From an uncultured Enterobacteriaceae bacterium (GTDB lineage: Bacteria; Pseudomonadota; Gammaproteobacteria; Enterobacterales; Enterobacteriaceae), in NCBI GenBank assembly GCA_936920625.1, contig CAKZHC010000048.1:26758-90757 (forward strand): DNA of 64,000 nucleotides, read 5' to 3'. Within the stretch, counting starts at the first letter, position 1, and every line of letters starts with the position of its first letter. A program made the translations under genes and the position numbers. This document shows, in pieces, positions 1 through 10,104 of the stretch. The notes below the pieces were generated by a model. It saw nothing but the letters and a program-made list of their open reading frames with translations. It did no database searches and was not told the origin of the DNA.

Positions 1-1
1 G

Positions 2-550
2 CGATTATTACTCCGGCAGTGGCGCGATGATGATTGCCCGGTATTTGCCCGGCTGAATGCAGACCCGATAGCAATGCGTTACTTTCCGGGGGTACTGTCT
101 GTGCAGGAAAGCTATGATCAGGCCGATAAACTGCGGTCGCTGGTTGCGAAACAGGGCTGGGGGCTATGGGCGGTGGAGCTCAAATTCACTGGTGAGTTTA
201 TCGGTATGACTGGCCTGCACTTGCAGGATACCGATAGCGGTTTTCCCCATGCTCCGCTAACAGAAATTGGCTGGCGTCTCTTGCCCAGCCATTGGGGGAA
301 GGGCTTTGCACCTGAAGCGGCACAACGGGCTTTACGGTTTGCATTTGAGCAGCTGGATTTGAGCGTCGTGTACGCCTTTACTGCAAAAAGTAATACGCAA
401 TCTCAGAGGGTGATGATTAAAGCCGGCATGGAAAATACGGGTGAGGAATTTAATCATCCCAGGCTGAAAAGCGGGCATAAACTGGAGAGGCATTGCCTTT
501 ATCACCTGACAAAAAAGCGCTGGTTGATATCCAATGTTAACCATGAATGA
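2..550 (+). CDS. GNAT-family N-acetyltransferase (5' end outside window)
   Basis: Acetyl-CoA-dependent N-acetyltransferase of the RimJ/RimL type; substrate unknown. The first ATG in the window is at 74, but the frame is open to the left edge and reads RLLLRQWRDDD then FARLNADP, the usual N-terminal strand of these enzymes, so the gene starts before base 1 and ATG 74 is internal. The acetyl-CoA loop is seen as LPSHWGKGFAPEAAQ and the late motif as KSNTQSQRVMIKAGM. Stop TGA at 548-550. Nothing links it functionally to its neighbours. Confidence 0.85.
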   Translation, partial: RLLLRQWRDDDCPVFARLNADPIAMRYFPGVLSVQESYDQADKLRSLVAKQGWGLWAVELKFTGEFIGMTGLHLQDTDSGFPHAPLTEIGWRLLPSHWGKGFAPEAAQRALRFAFEQLDLSVVYAFTAKSNTQSQRVMIKAGMENTGEEFNHPRLKSGHKLERHCLYHLTKKRWLISNVNHE

Positions 551-686
551 TGCTATTCTGAGTACGGGAATGAGGTTAAATAAAAGCATTTCTTCAAACA
601 ATTTCTGGCTGGCGGGTCTTTACCTTTATTTTGACCTTATTTATGCTGTTTCATGCAATTAAATTTACTTCCCGCCGGACAACCTG

Positions 687-962
687 ATGAAAGTGTTATT
701 TTTTTTTCTGTTAGTCAGTAATGTATTACTCCTGTCGTCCTGTAGTAATCATCGTGATAATGAACCACCACAACAAGCCACCAGTGCTCATGTCATTCCA
801 GAATTGAAGATGTCTATTCCGGCTTCTAACCTCTGTGATAATTCGGGAGGCACTCTTGCGCTGACTCGTCAGCTGGATGGAACATCAGTAACTGTGTGCC
901 AGTTAGTCAATGGACGCCGCTGTGACGAATCAGCTCTGCTTTCGGGTGGCTGCCGGCATTAG
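687..962 (+). CDS. ydbJ: DUF333 lipoprotein, YdbJ-like
   Basis: Small predicted lipoprotein of 91 residues. A hydrophobic leader ends in the lipobox LLLSSC, so the mature protein should start at Cys19 and be lipid-anchored. The C-terminal half is a DUF333 domain (ASNLCDNSGGTL, then VTVCQLVNGRRCDESALLSGGC) with paired cysteines. YdbJ is encoded near ldhA in E. coli, which supports the symbol; function is unknown. It converges on ldhA and the two stop codons overlap at 959-962. Confidence 0.8.
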   Translation: MKVLFFFLLVSNVLLLSSCSNHRDNEPPQQATSAHVIPELKMSIPASNLCDNSGGTLALTRQLDGTSVTVCQLVNGRRCDESALLSGGCRH

Positions 963-1975
963 TCGTTACGCTGAGGAGGGGCATCAGGAACCACTTTGTT
1001 AGGGCAGGTATTATTCTGCTGTAACTGATGCAGATTCTTAAGTGTAGTGACGGCGATGCTTTTCAGTGCATCAGAAGTAAAAAACGCCTGATGGCCAGTG
1101 AATAACACATTATGGAAGGCTGAAAGGCGGTGAAACAAATCATCCTGGATAATTTCATTCGATTTATCCTCAAAAAACAAATCACGCTCATTCTCATATA
1201 CGTCCATCCCCAGAGAGCCGATCTTACCCGATTTTAAAGCCTCTATCGTTGCCTGGGAATCAATTAATCCACCACGGCTGGTATTGATAATCATTACGCC
1301 ATCCTTCATCTGACTAAAAGCGTGAGCATCCAGTAGATGGTGATTTTGTGGTGTAAGCGGGCAGTGCAGGGTAATAATGTCTGATTGCTGAAATAGGGTG
1401 GTGATATCTGTATTTTCCACACCCAGTTCAGTAGCCTGTGGATTAAACATGGGGTCGCAGGCCAGCAGACGCATACCAAAACCCTTTAGTATTCGTAATG
1501 TTGCCATGCCAATCTTTCCGGTCCCGATAATTCCAGCAGTACGCCCATACATGTTAAAACCGATAAGCCCCTCAAGTGAAAAGTTAGCGTCACGGGTGCG
1601 TAGCCAGGCCCGATGGATGTGACGATTGAGAGTCATCATCATTCCAACAGCATGTTCCGCAACAGCTTCAGGTGAGTATGCAGGAACCCGGACAACCTGT
1701 AGTCCCCACCTGGATGCAGCTATTAGATCGACATTATCATAGCCCGCACAGCGTAGTGCGATATATTTTATGCCCAGCGCGGCGAGTTCTTTCAGTACCT
1801 CAACATCGGCATTATCGTTAACGAAGATACAGACAGCTTCACATCCGGACGCGTTTTTGGCTGTGCTTGCCGATAGCTGAAAATCAAAAAATTCCAGTTG
1901 AAAATTAAACTGTTGATTCATCTGTTCGAAATATCTTTTGTCATATTTTTTAGTGCTATAAATCGCTATTTTCAT
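959..1975 (-). CDS. ldhA: D-lactate dehydrogenase (fermentative)
   Basis: NADH-dependent reduction of pyruvate to D-lactate in the cytoplasm during fermentation. The start is ATG at 1975 (MKIAIYSTKKYDKRYF, as in E. coli LdhA), preceded by AGGAG at a good distance; an upstream in-frame ATG at 2014 would add 13 unrelated residues. The product is 338 residues with a Rossmann motif GIIGTGKIG, the NTSRGGLID stretch with the substrate arginine, and the C-terminal FTGHQAFFTSDAL segment with the catalytic His. It ends tail-to-tail with the YdbJ-like gene. Confidence 0.95.
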   Translation of the reverse strand: MKIAIYSTKKYDKRYFEQMNQQFNFQLEFFDFQLSASTAKNASGCEAVCIFVNDNADVEVLKELAALGIKYIALRCAGYDNVDLIAASRWGLQVVRVPAYSPEAVAEHAVGMMMTLNRHIHRAWLRTRDANFSLEGLIGFNMYGRTAGIIGTGKIGMATLRILKGFGMRLLACDPMFNPQATELGVENTDITTLFQQSDIITLHCPLTPQNHHLLDAHAFSQMKDGVMIINTSRGGLIDSQATIEALKSGKIGSLGMDVYENERDLFFEDKSNEIIQDDLFHRLSAFHNVLFTGHQAFFTSDALKSIAVTTLKNLHQLQQNNTCPNKVVPDAPPQRND

Positions 1976-2296
1976 CAGTTTTCTCCTGTACATCGTCCTG
2001 GCATTCTGCGCCATAACGGCACAGATATTTATTAAAATAGTCAGACAGTAATATTAATTCACTACATAGCATCTATAGTGTAGAGATGCCTAAAATTCCA
2101 CGGGTGCAACATTGCCTTCTGGCGACATTTTAGCGTTAATGCAGCCAAACAACCCCGCGGTGTGCATTTTGTGTAAAGTACCGACGCGGTTGTAGAATTT
2201 AACGTTTTGTTTTACCAATAAAATAATCAAAAAATTTATTATTTTATTACTCCTGGCACTTATAGAGGGCAACATCACTTACTGACGGAGGAGAAG
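1976..2296. other. Divergent intergenic region ldhA / symporter
   Basis: About 320 bases between two divergent starts, so it should carry both promoters. It is AT-rich around 2040-2070 and 2215-2255. I cannot name a specific operator. The small antisense frame at 2090-2278 has no ribosome-binding site or family features. Confidence 0.4.
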
Positions 2297-3676
2297 GTGA
2301 CAACTCAAAAACAACGCCCGAAATTATTAGAAAAAATGGCTTATGGCATGGGTGATGCGGGATGTAACATTGTCGGTGGTGCTGTGTTTCTGTTTCTTAA
2401 CTATTATTACACAGATGTTTACGGTCTTAGTGCAGTAACAGTCGGGTTTATCTGGTTTGGGGTCAGAATGATTGAAGCAATTTCAGACCCGCTGGTTGGT
2501 GGGCTGGCTGACAGGACCAGAACACGCTGGGGTAAATTTCGGCCTTATATTTTGTTCTTTGCCCTGCCATATGCCCTCCTGTGTATATTAATGTTTACCC
2601 GCCCTGATTTCAGTGCAGAAGGCAAGGCCTGGTACGCGTTTATCACTTTTTTATTAATGTCGCTGGCTTACTCTTTTATTAATATCCCCTATGTTTCTCT
2701 GGGAAGCGTGATTAGCTATCACCAGGCCGATCGTGTAGCCTGCCAGTCCTGGCGTTTTATGGGTGTCGGGGTAGCAACCCTCATTTTAACACTATCGTTA
2801 TTACCTATGGTGAGCTGGCTTGGCGCAGGCGACAAGGCACTTGGTTATCAGCGGTCAATAGCGTTGCTGAGTATGTTGGGATTAGCCATGTTTCTGATTT
2901 GTTTTTCACTGGTACGGGAACGGGTCAGGCCGGTGAGTACGATTAACGACACGTTGCGTAATAATCTGCGGGCAATGAGGCATAATGATCAGTGGCTGCC
3001 TCTGTTATTGGTGACCTTTGTTAATGCATTACCGGGTTTCATCCGAATGGCTGTAACGTTCTATTTTCTAAGATATGTAATGTCAGCCAGCGAAGGTTAT
3101 ATCACGTTGTTCATGAGCGCTGGCGTGGTGGGTATGATTATTGGTAGCGCCCTGGCCAGGCCGCTCAGTGATCGATTTTGTAAACTTTCTGTGTTTTTCT
3201 GGATTAGTCTTTTTCTCACTTTCTGGTCTGCCGGCATGTTTTTACTGCCCACTGATGCCAGCTTGTTATTTTTGCTGGTCTACTTTGTCCTGAATATCGT
3301 TCACCAGATTGCTCAGCCGATTAATTGGGCCATCATGGCGGATATAGATGATTATGGTGAATGGAAAACTGGTCAGCGACTAACTGGAATCAACTTTTCC
3401 TGTAATTTTCTCTCCATGAAACTGGGTATGACATTATCGGCCGTATTAGTAAACTGGATACTGAGTCAGGCGGGTTATCAGGAGGGTGGGATGAACGTCC
3501 AGTCTGAAACCACCCTTACTGGAATTCAGTCACTATTCTGCCTTCTGCCCGCTCTATGTTATCTGGCAACAGCGCTTTGTGTCAGATTATTGCGTATTGA
3601 TCGTGTCCGAATGTATAAGATAGAAAGGGCATTAGAATCACGCAAAGCAGCCATCATTGACGGAGAATATCACTGA
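2297..3676 (+). CDS. GPH-family glycoside/cation symporter
   Basis: Inner-membrane sugar:cation symporter of the glycoside-pentoside-hexuronide family (MelB/UidB/YicJ relatives), 459 residues with about 12 membrane segments. Family marks seen: MAYGMGDAGCNIV at the N-terminus, the acidic loop SDPLVGGLADRTRTRWGKFRP, and MADIDDYGEWKTGQR before the last helices. Start is GTG at 2297 with GGAGGAG just upstream. The substrate cannot be told from sequence and no glycosidase is adjacent, so a sugar role is inferred from the family only. Confidence 0.85.
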   Translation: MTTQKQRPKLLEKMAYGMGDAGCNIVGGAVFLFLNYYYTDVYGLSAVTVGFIWFGVRMIEAISDPLVGGLADRTRTRWGKFRPYILFFALPYALLCILMFTRPDFSAEGKAWYAFITFLLMSLAYSFINIPYVSLGSVISYHQADRVACQSWRFMGVGVATLILTLSLLPMVSWLGAGDKALGYQRSIALLSMLGLAMFLICFSLVRERVRPVSTINDTLRNNLRAMRHNDQWLPLLLVTFVNALPGFIRMAVTFYFLRYVMSASEGYITLFMSAGVVGMIIGSALARPLSDRFCKLSVFFWISLFLTFWSAGMFLLPTDASLLFLLVYFVLNIVHQIAQPINWAIMADIDDYGEWKTGQRLTGINFSCNFLSMKLGMTLSAVLVNWILSQAGYQEGGMNVQSETTLTGIQSLFCLLPALCYLATALCVRLLRIDRVRMYKIERALESRKAAIIDGEYH

Positions 3677-3770
3677 ACAATGACCAAAGCACCGGCATTT
3701 GACTTTTTATAGTAATAGCCTGTGTTGAAAGGGGTGACTGTTTATAATCCAGAAAAGATTACATTAATAA

Positions 3771-4316
3771 TCAATCCGTTGAATTTTCGATTTTATTCAG
3801 ATGCCATCCACATGATGAGGAATTAGAGAAAGAAATAACGACATAATCTTTTTCGATGAGTGTTATTTTTACAATACCATTATCATTCGCACTGATACTA
3901 CAATATTGTTTGTCGGCATTGGCCCACTCTTCCTCCTCATAGTGACCATTCTTGTCAATCAGATAACTTACTTTTAATTTCCAGTAGTCAAAGGGGGAGA
4001 AAGTTCCTGTATGATAATTAAAACTTTGATATTGTGAACAAAAACCAGGCTCGATGTTTGAAACGAGAATCTTCGATTCCCGTCCAGCCAGACTGCTTCG
4101 GTGGGTTACAGAAGCCATATTTATGACATAAGGTGTTTCATTGACCAGAAGATATTTTCCCTTGCGGTGAGCCCAGCTGCTGATATATACAGGATCTTGA
4201 CCGGATACATTGATAATACTTGCTTTTTTCTGCTGTATTGATGATTGATTACTTGCGTAAACTAGTTCTGCATAAAATACTAAGCAGATTGGAATGGCTG
4301 TCAAAAAACACTTCAT
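3771..4316 (-). CDS. Hypothetical secreted protein
   Basis: Not recognised. 181 residues starting with a plausible Sec signal peptide (MKCFLTAIPICLVFYAELVYA, cleavage after about residue 21). The mature part is soluble, rich in Ser, Asn and Tyr, with several cysteines (EPGFCSQ, KQYCSIS, SSSCGWH) that could form disulfides. A periplasmic or secreted product is inferred. The next gene downstream converges on it; upstream lies more than 1 kb without genes. Confidence 0.5.
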   Translation of the reverse strand: MKCFLTAIPICLVFYAELVYASNQSSIQQKKASIINVSGQDPVYISSWAHRKGKYLLVNETPYVINMASVTHRSSLAGRESKILVSNIEPGFCSQYQSFNYHTGTFSPFDYWKLKVSYLIDKNGHYEEEEWANADKQYCSISANDNGIVKITLIEKDYVVISFSNSSSCGWHLNKIENSTD

Positions 4317-5433
4317 AATTTTTCTTTAAGCAAGTTTAAAATCCGGGAGCAATGGAAGTATAGTTGGTAAAATGTCAGTTCAAATTTTGCTTCTGGCATA
4401 TGTAACCACCAAATTTTAGTGGCAGTATGACTGGATAAGTGCCAATCATGATTAGGCTATTACTACGAATTTCTTCTCTTATCAAAAAAGAAGAAAAGAA
4501 GGAAAAAACGTATAAAAATCAAAACAGATTATCGTTGATAAGGTAGAATCGTTATGACCTACTTAACCGAAGAGACGCTGTTGAAAAATTGATTCCCGGT
4601 TTTTCAGTTTATTTCCCGCTATCTGAATACACCAGCTCTCCATAATACGAAAAATATCATTTTTTAAAAATCACAGAGGTGGGTTTGGCATTTCTGTTTA
4701 GCTATTGATAGCCAGACCTTTTACCAGAAAAAACCAGCAGCTGTTTTTTGAGCAGCATTTCAGCAAGAAAACACCTCTGAGCATCAGACATCATTCGCCG
4801 ACCGTCATGCAGGTTACAGAGCTAATTTTGCCAGAATAAAAGCAATTCATTGCCAGACTAGACAAGATTATTATCCATGTAACATATTCATAAACAGGCC
4901 TTTTTTATAAGCTTCAATTTAAAGAAGTATCACTGTAATGAGACACAGTCCCATCAAACAAGAATCATTAATTTTGAAGATAACTTATCGCTAAAATTGA
5001 TTGTATAAAATTTATGTTACTATTTAGAAAATGTTAATATTTTTTTCAGAAAAATGTGATAAATATCAAAAAAAATGCTAAAAATAGCCACATAAACTTA
5101 AGCAACTATTTTTAATAGTGCTGGCATAAATCAGAAAAACCACAGACTGAGAAAGAATAATCGTAATGATTCAGGCTCATCAGGACAGTTTTCTCGCCTT
5201 ACTTTATTAATAAATTCTAAACAATCCGCTTTGAAATCGGGCAGCCGCATTATGTTAATTAAATGGCGCTTGCAGCAGTAAATATTTGTGATAGAAAAAG
5301 CTGTATTACCGCCCTGAATACTACGTCTTTATTTTATTCAGCCACTATGTCAGGCTAATTTTATGGTATGCTTGCCTGTCACTCTCTACGTTTGAGGTAG
5401 TTAACACTACACTCTGTCATTATTGGTAATAGC
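4317..5433. other. Gene-poor AT-rich stretch upstream of hrpA
   Basis: 1.1 kb without a supportable gene on either strand. Short frames exist but have no ribosome-binding site, and I recognise no protein fragment. Composition becomes very AT-rich at 4980-5110. It may hold the remains of a deleted gene and the hrpA promoter. Confidence 0.4.
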
Positions 5434-8400
5434 ATGCCTGAAATTAACCATTCTCTGTTGCGTAACCTCTGGCGGCGTCTTGACTCTGTAATGCTGTGTG
5501 ACCGTCCACGGATTAAGCAGCAATTATTCCAGATTCAAAAAAGCAATGATCCGGCTGTACAGCAGGCACTTCTTAGTAAGATTGAGAGTGTGCTTATTGA
5601 GGCTGAAAGTCGGTTGGCCCAGCGCCTGGCAGCCACACCTGACATTAACTTTCCTGATGAACTGCCAGTCAGCCACAAAAAGCAAGAGATAGCCGATGCC
5701 ATTGCGGCTCATCAGGTGGTTATTGTTGCCGGAGAAACCGGCTGTGGCAAAACGACTCAGTTACCCAAAATTTGTCTTGAACTGGGCCGTGGTATCAGTG
5801 GTTTCATTGGTCATACGCAGCCTCGCCGGCTGGCGGCGCGCACTGTTGCAGCTCGCATTGCGCATGAGCTTGCAAGTCTGCCTGGAGGTTGTGTTGGTTA
5901 TAAAATTCGTTTTAATGACAAAATAAGTGCACTAACCCAAATCAAGCTGATGACAGATGGTATCCTGCTTGCGGAGATTCAGCAGGATCGGCTGTTGATG
6001 CAGTATGATACTCTGATTATCGATGAAGCCCATGAGCGAAGCCTTAATATCGATTTCTTGCTGGGGTATCTTCATCAACTGCTCCCTCGCCGGCCGGATT
6101 TAAAGGTGATCATTACTTCTGCCACCATTGATCCACAACGTTTTTCACACCATTTTAACGCTGCACCAATAATAGAAGTCTCGGGCAGGACTTATCCGGT
6201 TGAGGTGCGTTACCGTCCGATTGCTGATGAAGCAGAAAACCGTGAACGTGATCAGTTACAGGCCATTTTTGATGCTGTCGATGAGCTTTATGCTAATGGT
6301 CCCGGCGACATTCTGATTTTCATGAGTGGTGAGCGGGAAATTCGGGATACTGCAGAGGCGCTTACACGCCGTGAGCTGCCGCACACCGAAATCTTGCCAC
6401 TTTATGCACGTCTCTCTGTTGCTGAACAAAATAGCGTTTTCCAACAGCACACGGGGCGCCGTATTGTACTGGCCACCAATGTGGCAGAAACTTCGCTCAC
6501 TGTTCCGGGGATAAAGTATGTCATTGACCCCGGCCTGGCACGTGTCAGCCGCTATAGCTACCGCAACAAAGTACAGCGACTACCTATCGAATCGATTTCA
6601 CAGGCTTCAGCAAACCAGCGCAAAGGGCGTTGTGGTCGTGAGTCGGCAGGCATCTGCATCAGGCTCTATTCAGAGCAGGATTTTATTAGCCGTCCGGCTT
6701 TCACCGATCCAGAGATCTTGCGCACTCATCTCTCCTCAGTGATTCTGCAAATGATGGTGCTTGGACTGGGTGATATCAGTGCATTTCCATTTATAGATCA
6801 GCCTGATAAACGTTACATCCGGGATGGCATAAAATTACTGGAGGAACTGGGGGCGATAAGCCAGAAAGGAGGGCGATTAACAGCAACCGGGCGAGCGCTG
6901 GCTCGGCTTCCTGTTGATCCCCGGCTGGCCCGAATGATCCTGACGGCATCAAAAGTGGCCGCTTTACACGAAATGATGATAATTGTTGCTGCATTATCAA
7001 TCCAGGATCCGCGCGAACGCCCGTCAGAACGGCAGCAGGCAAGCGATGAAAAGCATCGCCGTTTTGCTGATAACACATCTGATTTTATGACATTTGTTAA
7101 TTTATGGAATTATTTGCAGGAGCAGCAAGATGCCCTTTCGTCAAGCCAGTTTCGCCGGCAGTGCCAGGCTGATTTTCTTAATTATTTGCGGGTACGTGAG
7201 TGGCAGGACCTCTGTTCTCAGTTACGGCAGCAGGTCCGTGAAATGGGTTTGGTGGTTAACACTGTGCCTGCTGATTACCGCAATCTGCATAGTGCGCTGT
7301 TAAGTGGACTATTGTCCCATATCGGTCAGAAAGAGAGTGATAAGCCAGAGTATCTGGGGGCACGTAATATCCATTTTATGATTTTTCCCGGCTCAGCACT
7401 GTTCAAAAAACAACCCAAATGGGTTATGGTGGGCGAACTGGCAGAGACCACCCGTTTATGGGGTCGGGTTGTGGCGCGCATTGAACCTGAATGGATTGAA
7501 CCGCTGGCAGGACATCTTCAGAAACGAAGCTACAGCGAACCACACTGGGAGAAAAGCCAGGGCGCGGTGATGGCGTCAGAAAAAGTAACGCTTTATGGTT
7601 TAACTATTATTAGTGCCAGAAAAGTAAATTACGGCCAGATTGATCCAGTCGTTTCCCGTGAGATATTTATTCGCCGCGCTATGGTAGAAGGTGACTGGCA
7701 GACACATCATGCCTTCTTCAAAGCCAACCAGAGGCTGCTTGCCGAGGTAGAAAAGCTGGAACATAAATCGCGCCGCCGTGACATTCTGATAGACGATGAA
7801 TCACTATATGCTTTTTATGATCAGAGGGTGAGTGCGGAGGTGGTTTCATCCCGCCATTTTGATAGTTGGTGGGGGCAGGTTAGCCGTGAACAGCCTGAAT
7901 TGCTTAATTTTCAGCGTGAAATGCTCATCAGAGAGGGATCAGCTGGTGTTAGTGAACATGATTTCCCTAATTTTTGGCAATTGGACAGTCTTAAATTACC
8001 ACTCAGCTATCAGTTTGAACCCGGCGCCAGCGCTGACGGCGTTACTCTCCACATTCCCTTACCTCTGCTTAATCAGATCAACGCGACTGATTTTGAGTGG
8101 CAGGTTCCCGGATTGCGTCAGCCGCTGATTATTGCACTAATAAAGTCGTTACCGAAAAATGTTCGCCGTAACTTTGTTCCCGCACCTGATTATGCTGACG
8201 CATTCCTCTCTCGTGTAACGCCGGGGCAACAACCTTTGCTGGATGTGCTGGAACGTGAATTCCTGCGTATGAGTGGTGTGAGTATCAAACGTGATAACTG
8301 GCAATGGGAAGCAGTTCCTGACCATCTAAAAATCACTTTTCGCATTACAGATGACCAGAAACGTACCTTGAGTGAAGGGAAAGATCTCAGCCAGCTTAAG

Positions 8401-9324
8401 CTGGCATTAAGAGCGCAGGTGCAACAGACATTATCGCAGGTTACCAAGCCAGGAATTGAGCAGAGCGGCCTTAATCAGTGGAATTTTGGTAATCTGGCCA
8501 GCCATATCGAGCAAAAGTTTGCAGGTTACCAGGTAGAAGCCTTCCCTGCGCTGGTAGATGAAAAAGACAGTGTTGCGATTCGCCTGTTTGATTCACATCA
8601 CGAGCAGAAGTGGATGATGCGCGCAGGGCTCCGGCGCCTGCTGCTGCTAAATACCAGTTCCCCAGTCAAATATTTGCATGAAAAATTGCCGAATAAAACT
8701 AAACTCAGTCTCTACTTTAATCCCTATGGCAGCATATTGAATCTCATCGATGACTGCATTGCCTGTGGTGTTGATAAGCTGGTAGATGAATATGGGGGAT
8801 TGGTATGGAACGAGTCCGATTTTCACCAGTTGCGCAACAAAATACAGGCGGAACTCAATGATACCGTAGTGGACATTGCCCGGCAGGTTGAGACAATTCT
8901 GACGTCAGGATTCACTATTAATAAACGGCTTAAAGGCCCACAGGATATGGCACTGGCGCTGGCAATAGCAGATATCAAAACTCAGATGAAAGGTCTGGTG
9001 TTTCCGGGTTTTGTCACTACTACTGGCTGGCACAGACTGACCGATGTAATCCGTTATTTGCAGGCTGTTTCTCGTCGTCTGGAGAAGCTGCCTGCTGACC
9101 CGCAAAGTGATCGCCTGCATATGCTGAAAGTAGGGCAGGTACAGCTTGCTTGGCAGCGCTGGTTAAACACGCTCTCTGCGGACCAGCAGGATGACGAGGC
9201 AGTCGTTAAAATTCGCTGGATGATTGAGGAATTGCGCGTGAGTTACTTTGCCCAGCAGCTCGGCACACCTTATCCTGTTTCGGAAAAACGCATACAACAA
9301 GCGATGAAAAGCGCGCTGGCTTGA
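5434..9324 (+). CDS. hrpA: ATP-dependent RNA helicase HrpA (DEAH box)
   Basis: DEAH/RHA helicase that acts on mRNA and collided ribosomes in E. coli. The product is 1296 residues, close to the 1300 of E. coli HrpA, and collinear with it. Walker A is GETGCGKT at residues 100-107 (E. coli has Ser where Cys stands here), DEAH is at 197-200, SAT is in ITSATIDP, and motif VI is in the QRKGRCGR region. The large HrpA-specific C-terminal part is present and ends in RVSYFAQQLGTPYP. Reading frame is intact. Start ATG 5434 aligns with the E. coli start; its ribosome-binding site is weak. Confidence 0.97.
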   Translation: MPEINHSLLRNLWRRLDSVMLCDRPRIKQQLFQIQKSNDPAVQQALLSKIESVLIEAESRLAQRLAATPDINFPDELPVSHKKQEIADAIAAHQVVIVAGETGCGKTTQLPKICLELGRGISGFIGHTQPRRLAARTVAARIAHELASLPGGCVGYKIRFNDKISALTQIKLMTDGILLAEIQQDRLLMQYDTLIIDEAHERSLNIDFLLGYLHQLLPRRPDLKVIITSATIDPQRFSHHFNAAPIIEVSGRTYPVEVRYRPIADEAENRERDQLQAIFDAVDELYANGPGDILIFMSGEREIRDTAEALTRRELPHTEILPLYARLSVAEQNSVFQQHTGRRIVLATNVAETSLTVPGIKYVIDPGLARVSRYSYRNKVQRLPIESISQASANQRKGRCGRESAGICIRLYSEQDFISRPAFTDPEILRTHLSSVILQMMVLGLGDISAFPFIDQPDKRYIRDGIKLLEELGAISQKGGRLTATGRALARLPVDPRLARMILTASKVAALHEMMIIVAALSIQDPRERPSERQQASDEKHRRFADNTSDFMTFVNLWNYLQEQQDALSSSQFRRQCQADFLNYLRVREWQDLCSQLRQQVREMGLVVNTVPADYRNLHSALLSGLLSHIGQKESDKPEYLGARNIHFMIFPGSALFKKQPKWVMVGELAETTRLWGRVVARIEPEWIEPLAGHLQKRSYSEPHWEKSQGAVMASEKVTLYGLTIISARKVNYGQIDPVVSREIFIRRAMVEGDWQTHHAFFKANQRLLAEVEKLEHKSRRRDILIDDESLYAFYDQRVSAEVVSSRHFDSWWGQVSREQPELLNFQREMLIREGSAGVSEHDFPNFWQLDSLKLPLSYQFEPGASADGVTLHIPLPLLNQINATDFEWQVPGLRQPLIIALIKSLPKNVRRNFVPAPDYADAFLSRVTPGQQPLLDVLEREFLRMSGVSIKRDNWQWEAVPDHLKITFRITDDQKRTLSEGKDLSQLKLALRAQVQQTLSQVTKPGIEQSGLNQWNFGNLASHIEQKFAGYQVEAFPALVDEKDSVAIRLFDSHHEQKWMMRAGLRRLLLLNTSSPVKYLHEKLPNKTKLSLYFNPYGSILNLIDDCIACGVDKLVDEYGGLVWNESDFHQLRNKIQAELNDTVVDIARQVETILTSGFTINKRLKGPQDMALALAIADIKTQMKGLVFPGFVTTTGWHRLTDVIRYLQAVSRRLEKLPADPQSDRLHMLKVGQVQLAWQRWLNTLSADQQDDEAVVKIRWMIEELRVSYFAQQLGTPYPVSEKRIQQAMKSALA

Positions 9325-9506
9325 TAAACAATCGCGTTTTACGCTTTACCAATAGTTGGCCGTCGTGAGCATTCTGGCATACAGCAGCGGGTATTACGGA
9401 GATAACCCATTTTATCCGGATAGGCTGTTATAGTCATCATGACTGCCAGAAACCGGTTGTTATTTCAAAAAAATGGCTAAGAGCTGAATACAGATATTAC
9501 CCTTTG

Positions 9507-9590
9507 TTAAAGAAAACTGAGGGCAATACAACCACAAATAATGACGATAATGAGAATGAGTTCAAACAGGTAACGACGCAGAATTATCAT
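9507..9590 (-). CDS. ydgU: 27-residue membrane protein, YdgU-like
   Basis: Tiny single-span protein too short for routine gene calling. It starts at ATG 9590 with GAGGG a few bases upstream and ends at TAA 9507. The sequence is a short basic head (MIILRRY), then LFELILIIVIICG as a membrane helix. From memory, E. coli YdgU is also 27 residues, has the same RY.FE.ILII pattern, and is encoded next to asr. A decayed relative lies at about 11085-11180 downstream of the intact asr. The assignment rests on length, pattern and context. Confidence 0.65.
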   Translation of the reverse strand: MIILRRYLFELILIIVIICGCIALSFL

Positions 9591-9708
9591 TTGTAATCCC
9601 TCTTACTTACTTCATGCACCCGGACTCTGCAGGGTGTATGGAATACTGGTTAAAACAGTTAGTCTCCATTCACATTTTGTATATGTGAGGTTCCTGAATT
9701 TTACTCAA

Positions 9709-9883
9709 TCAGGATTGTTTATTACTTTTGCTACCATGTACTGTTTTTGTATTGCTGCTTAATTTAAAAATGTGCCTGCTTCTGGAATCAATTGTGATTC
9801 CGGCAGGATTACTTTGTGCGGCACAAGCAGCTGAACCATAAAACCCGCCATGGCGGCAACACCTTACACAAGTGTTTTTTCAT
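9709..9883 (-). pseudogene. asr: Decayed duplicate of acid-shock gene asr
   Basis: A second asr-like unit on the - strand. ATG at 9883 is followed by the same bases as the intact asr at 11500, minus one T in the run after ATGAAAAAA, which puts the frame into an early stop. Allowing two frameshifts, a signal-like stretch (GVAAMAG, then SAACAAQSNPAG) continues to a Lys/Ser-rich end (KTVHGSKSNKQS) at 9709. Its promoter region at 9922-10003 is clearly related to the asr promoter at 11536-11620, which supports duplication followed by loss. Confidence 0.6.
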
Positions 9884-9921
9884 TGTGGTTTCCAGTGCCA
9901 TTCATCTATTGCCAACATTAT

Positions 9922-10003
9922 TGCGAGCTGGCAATGCCACAGTATGTTAAAACCAGCGTCTTTTACATGACTGTTACGTATCGATATGTAATGAAATGTA
10001 AAA
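9922..10003 (-). promoter_or_regulatory. Duplicated asr promoter region with RstA box (copy A)
   Basis: Roughly 80 bases resemble 11536-11620 at most positions, including the shared stretch CAATGCCACAGTATGT. On the - strand it contains TACATTTCATTACA (10000-9987), 13 of 14 positions of the published E. coli RstA box TACATNTNGTTACA. It drives the decayed asr copy and perhaps the intact ydgU-like gene behind it. Confidence 0.6.
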
Positions 10004-10104
10004 AGGATATTGGCAGCAAATTAATCCGACGGGAATGCTCAGAATTAACAATAACACTGGGAGATCGGCCTGAATTCCGGCTCGGGGGGGCATCGGTGAA
10101 GTCA

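Noticed and set aside
332..601. 89-residue - strand frame
   Set aside because: Antisense shadow of the acetyltransferase gene, which has clear family motifs.
5241..5270. GCATTATGTTAATTAAAT resembling part of a dif site
   Set aside because: Arms do not match at the right spacing; chance similarity in AT-rich DNA.
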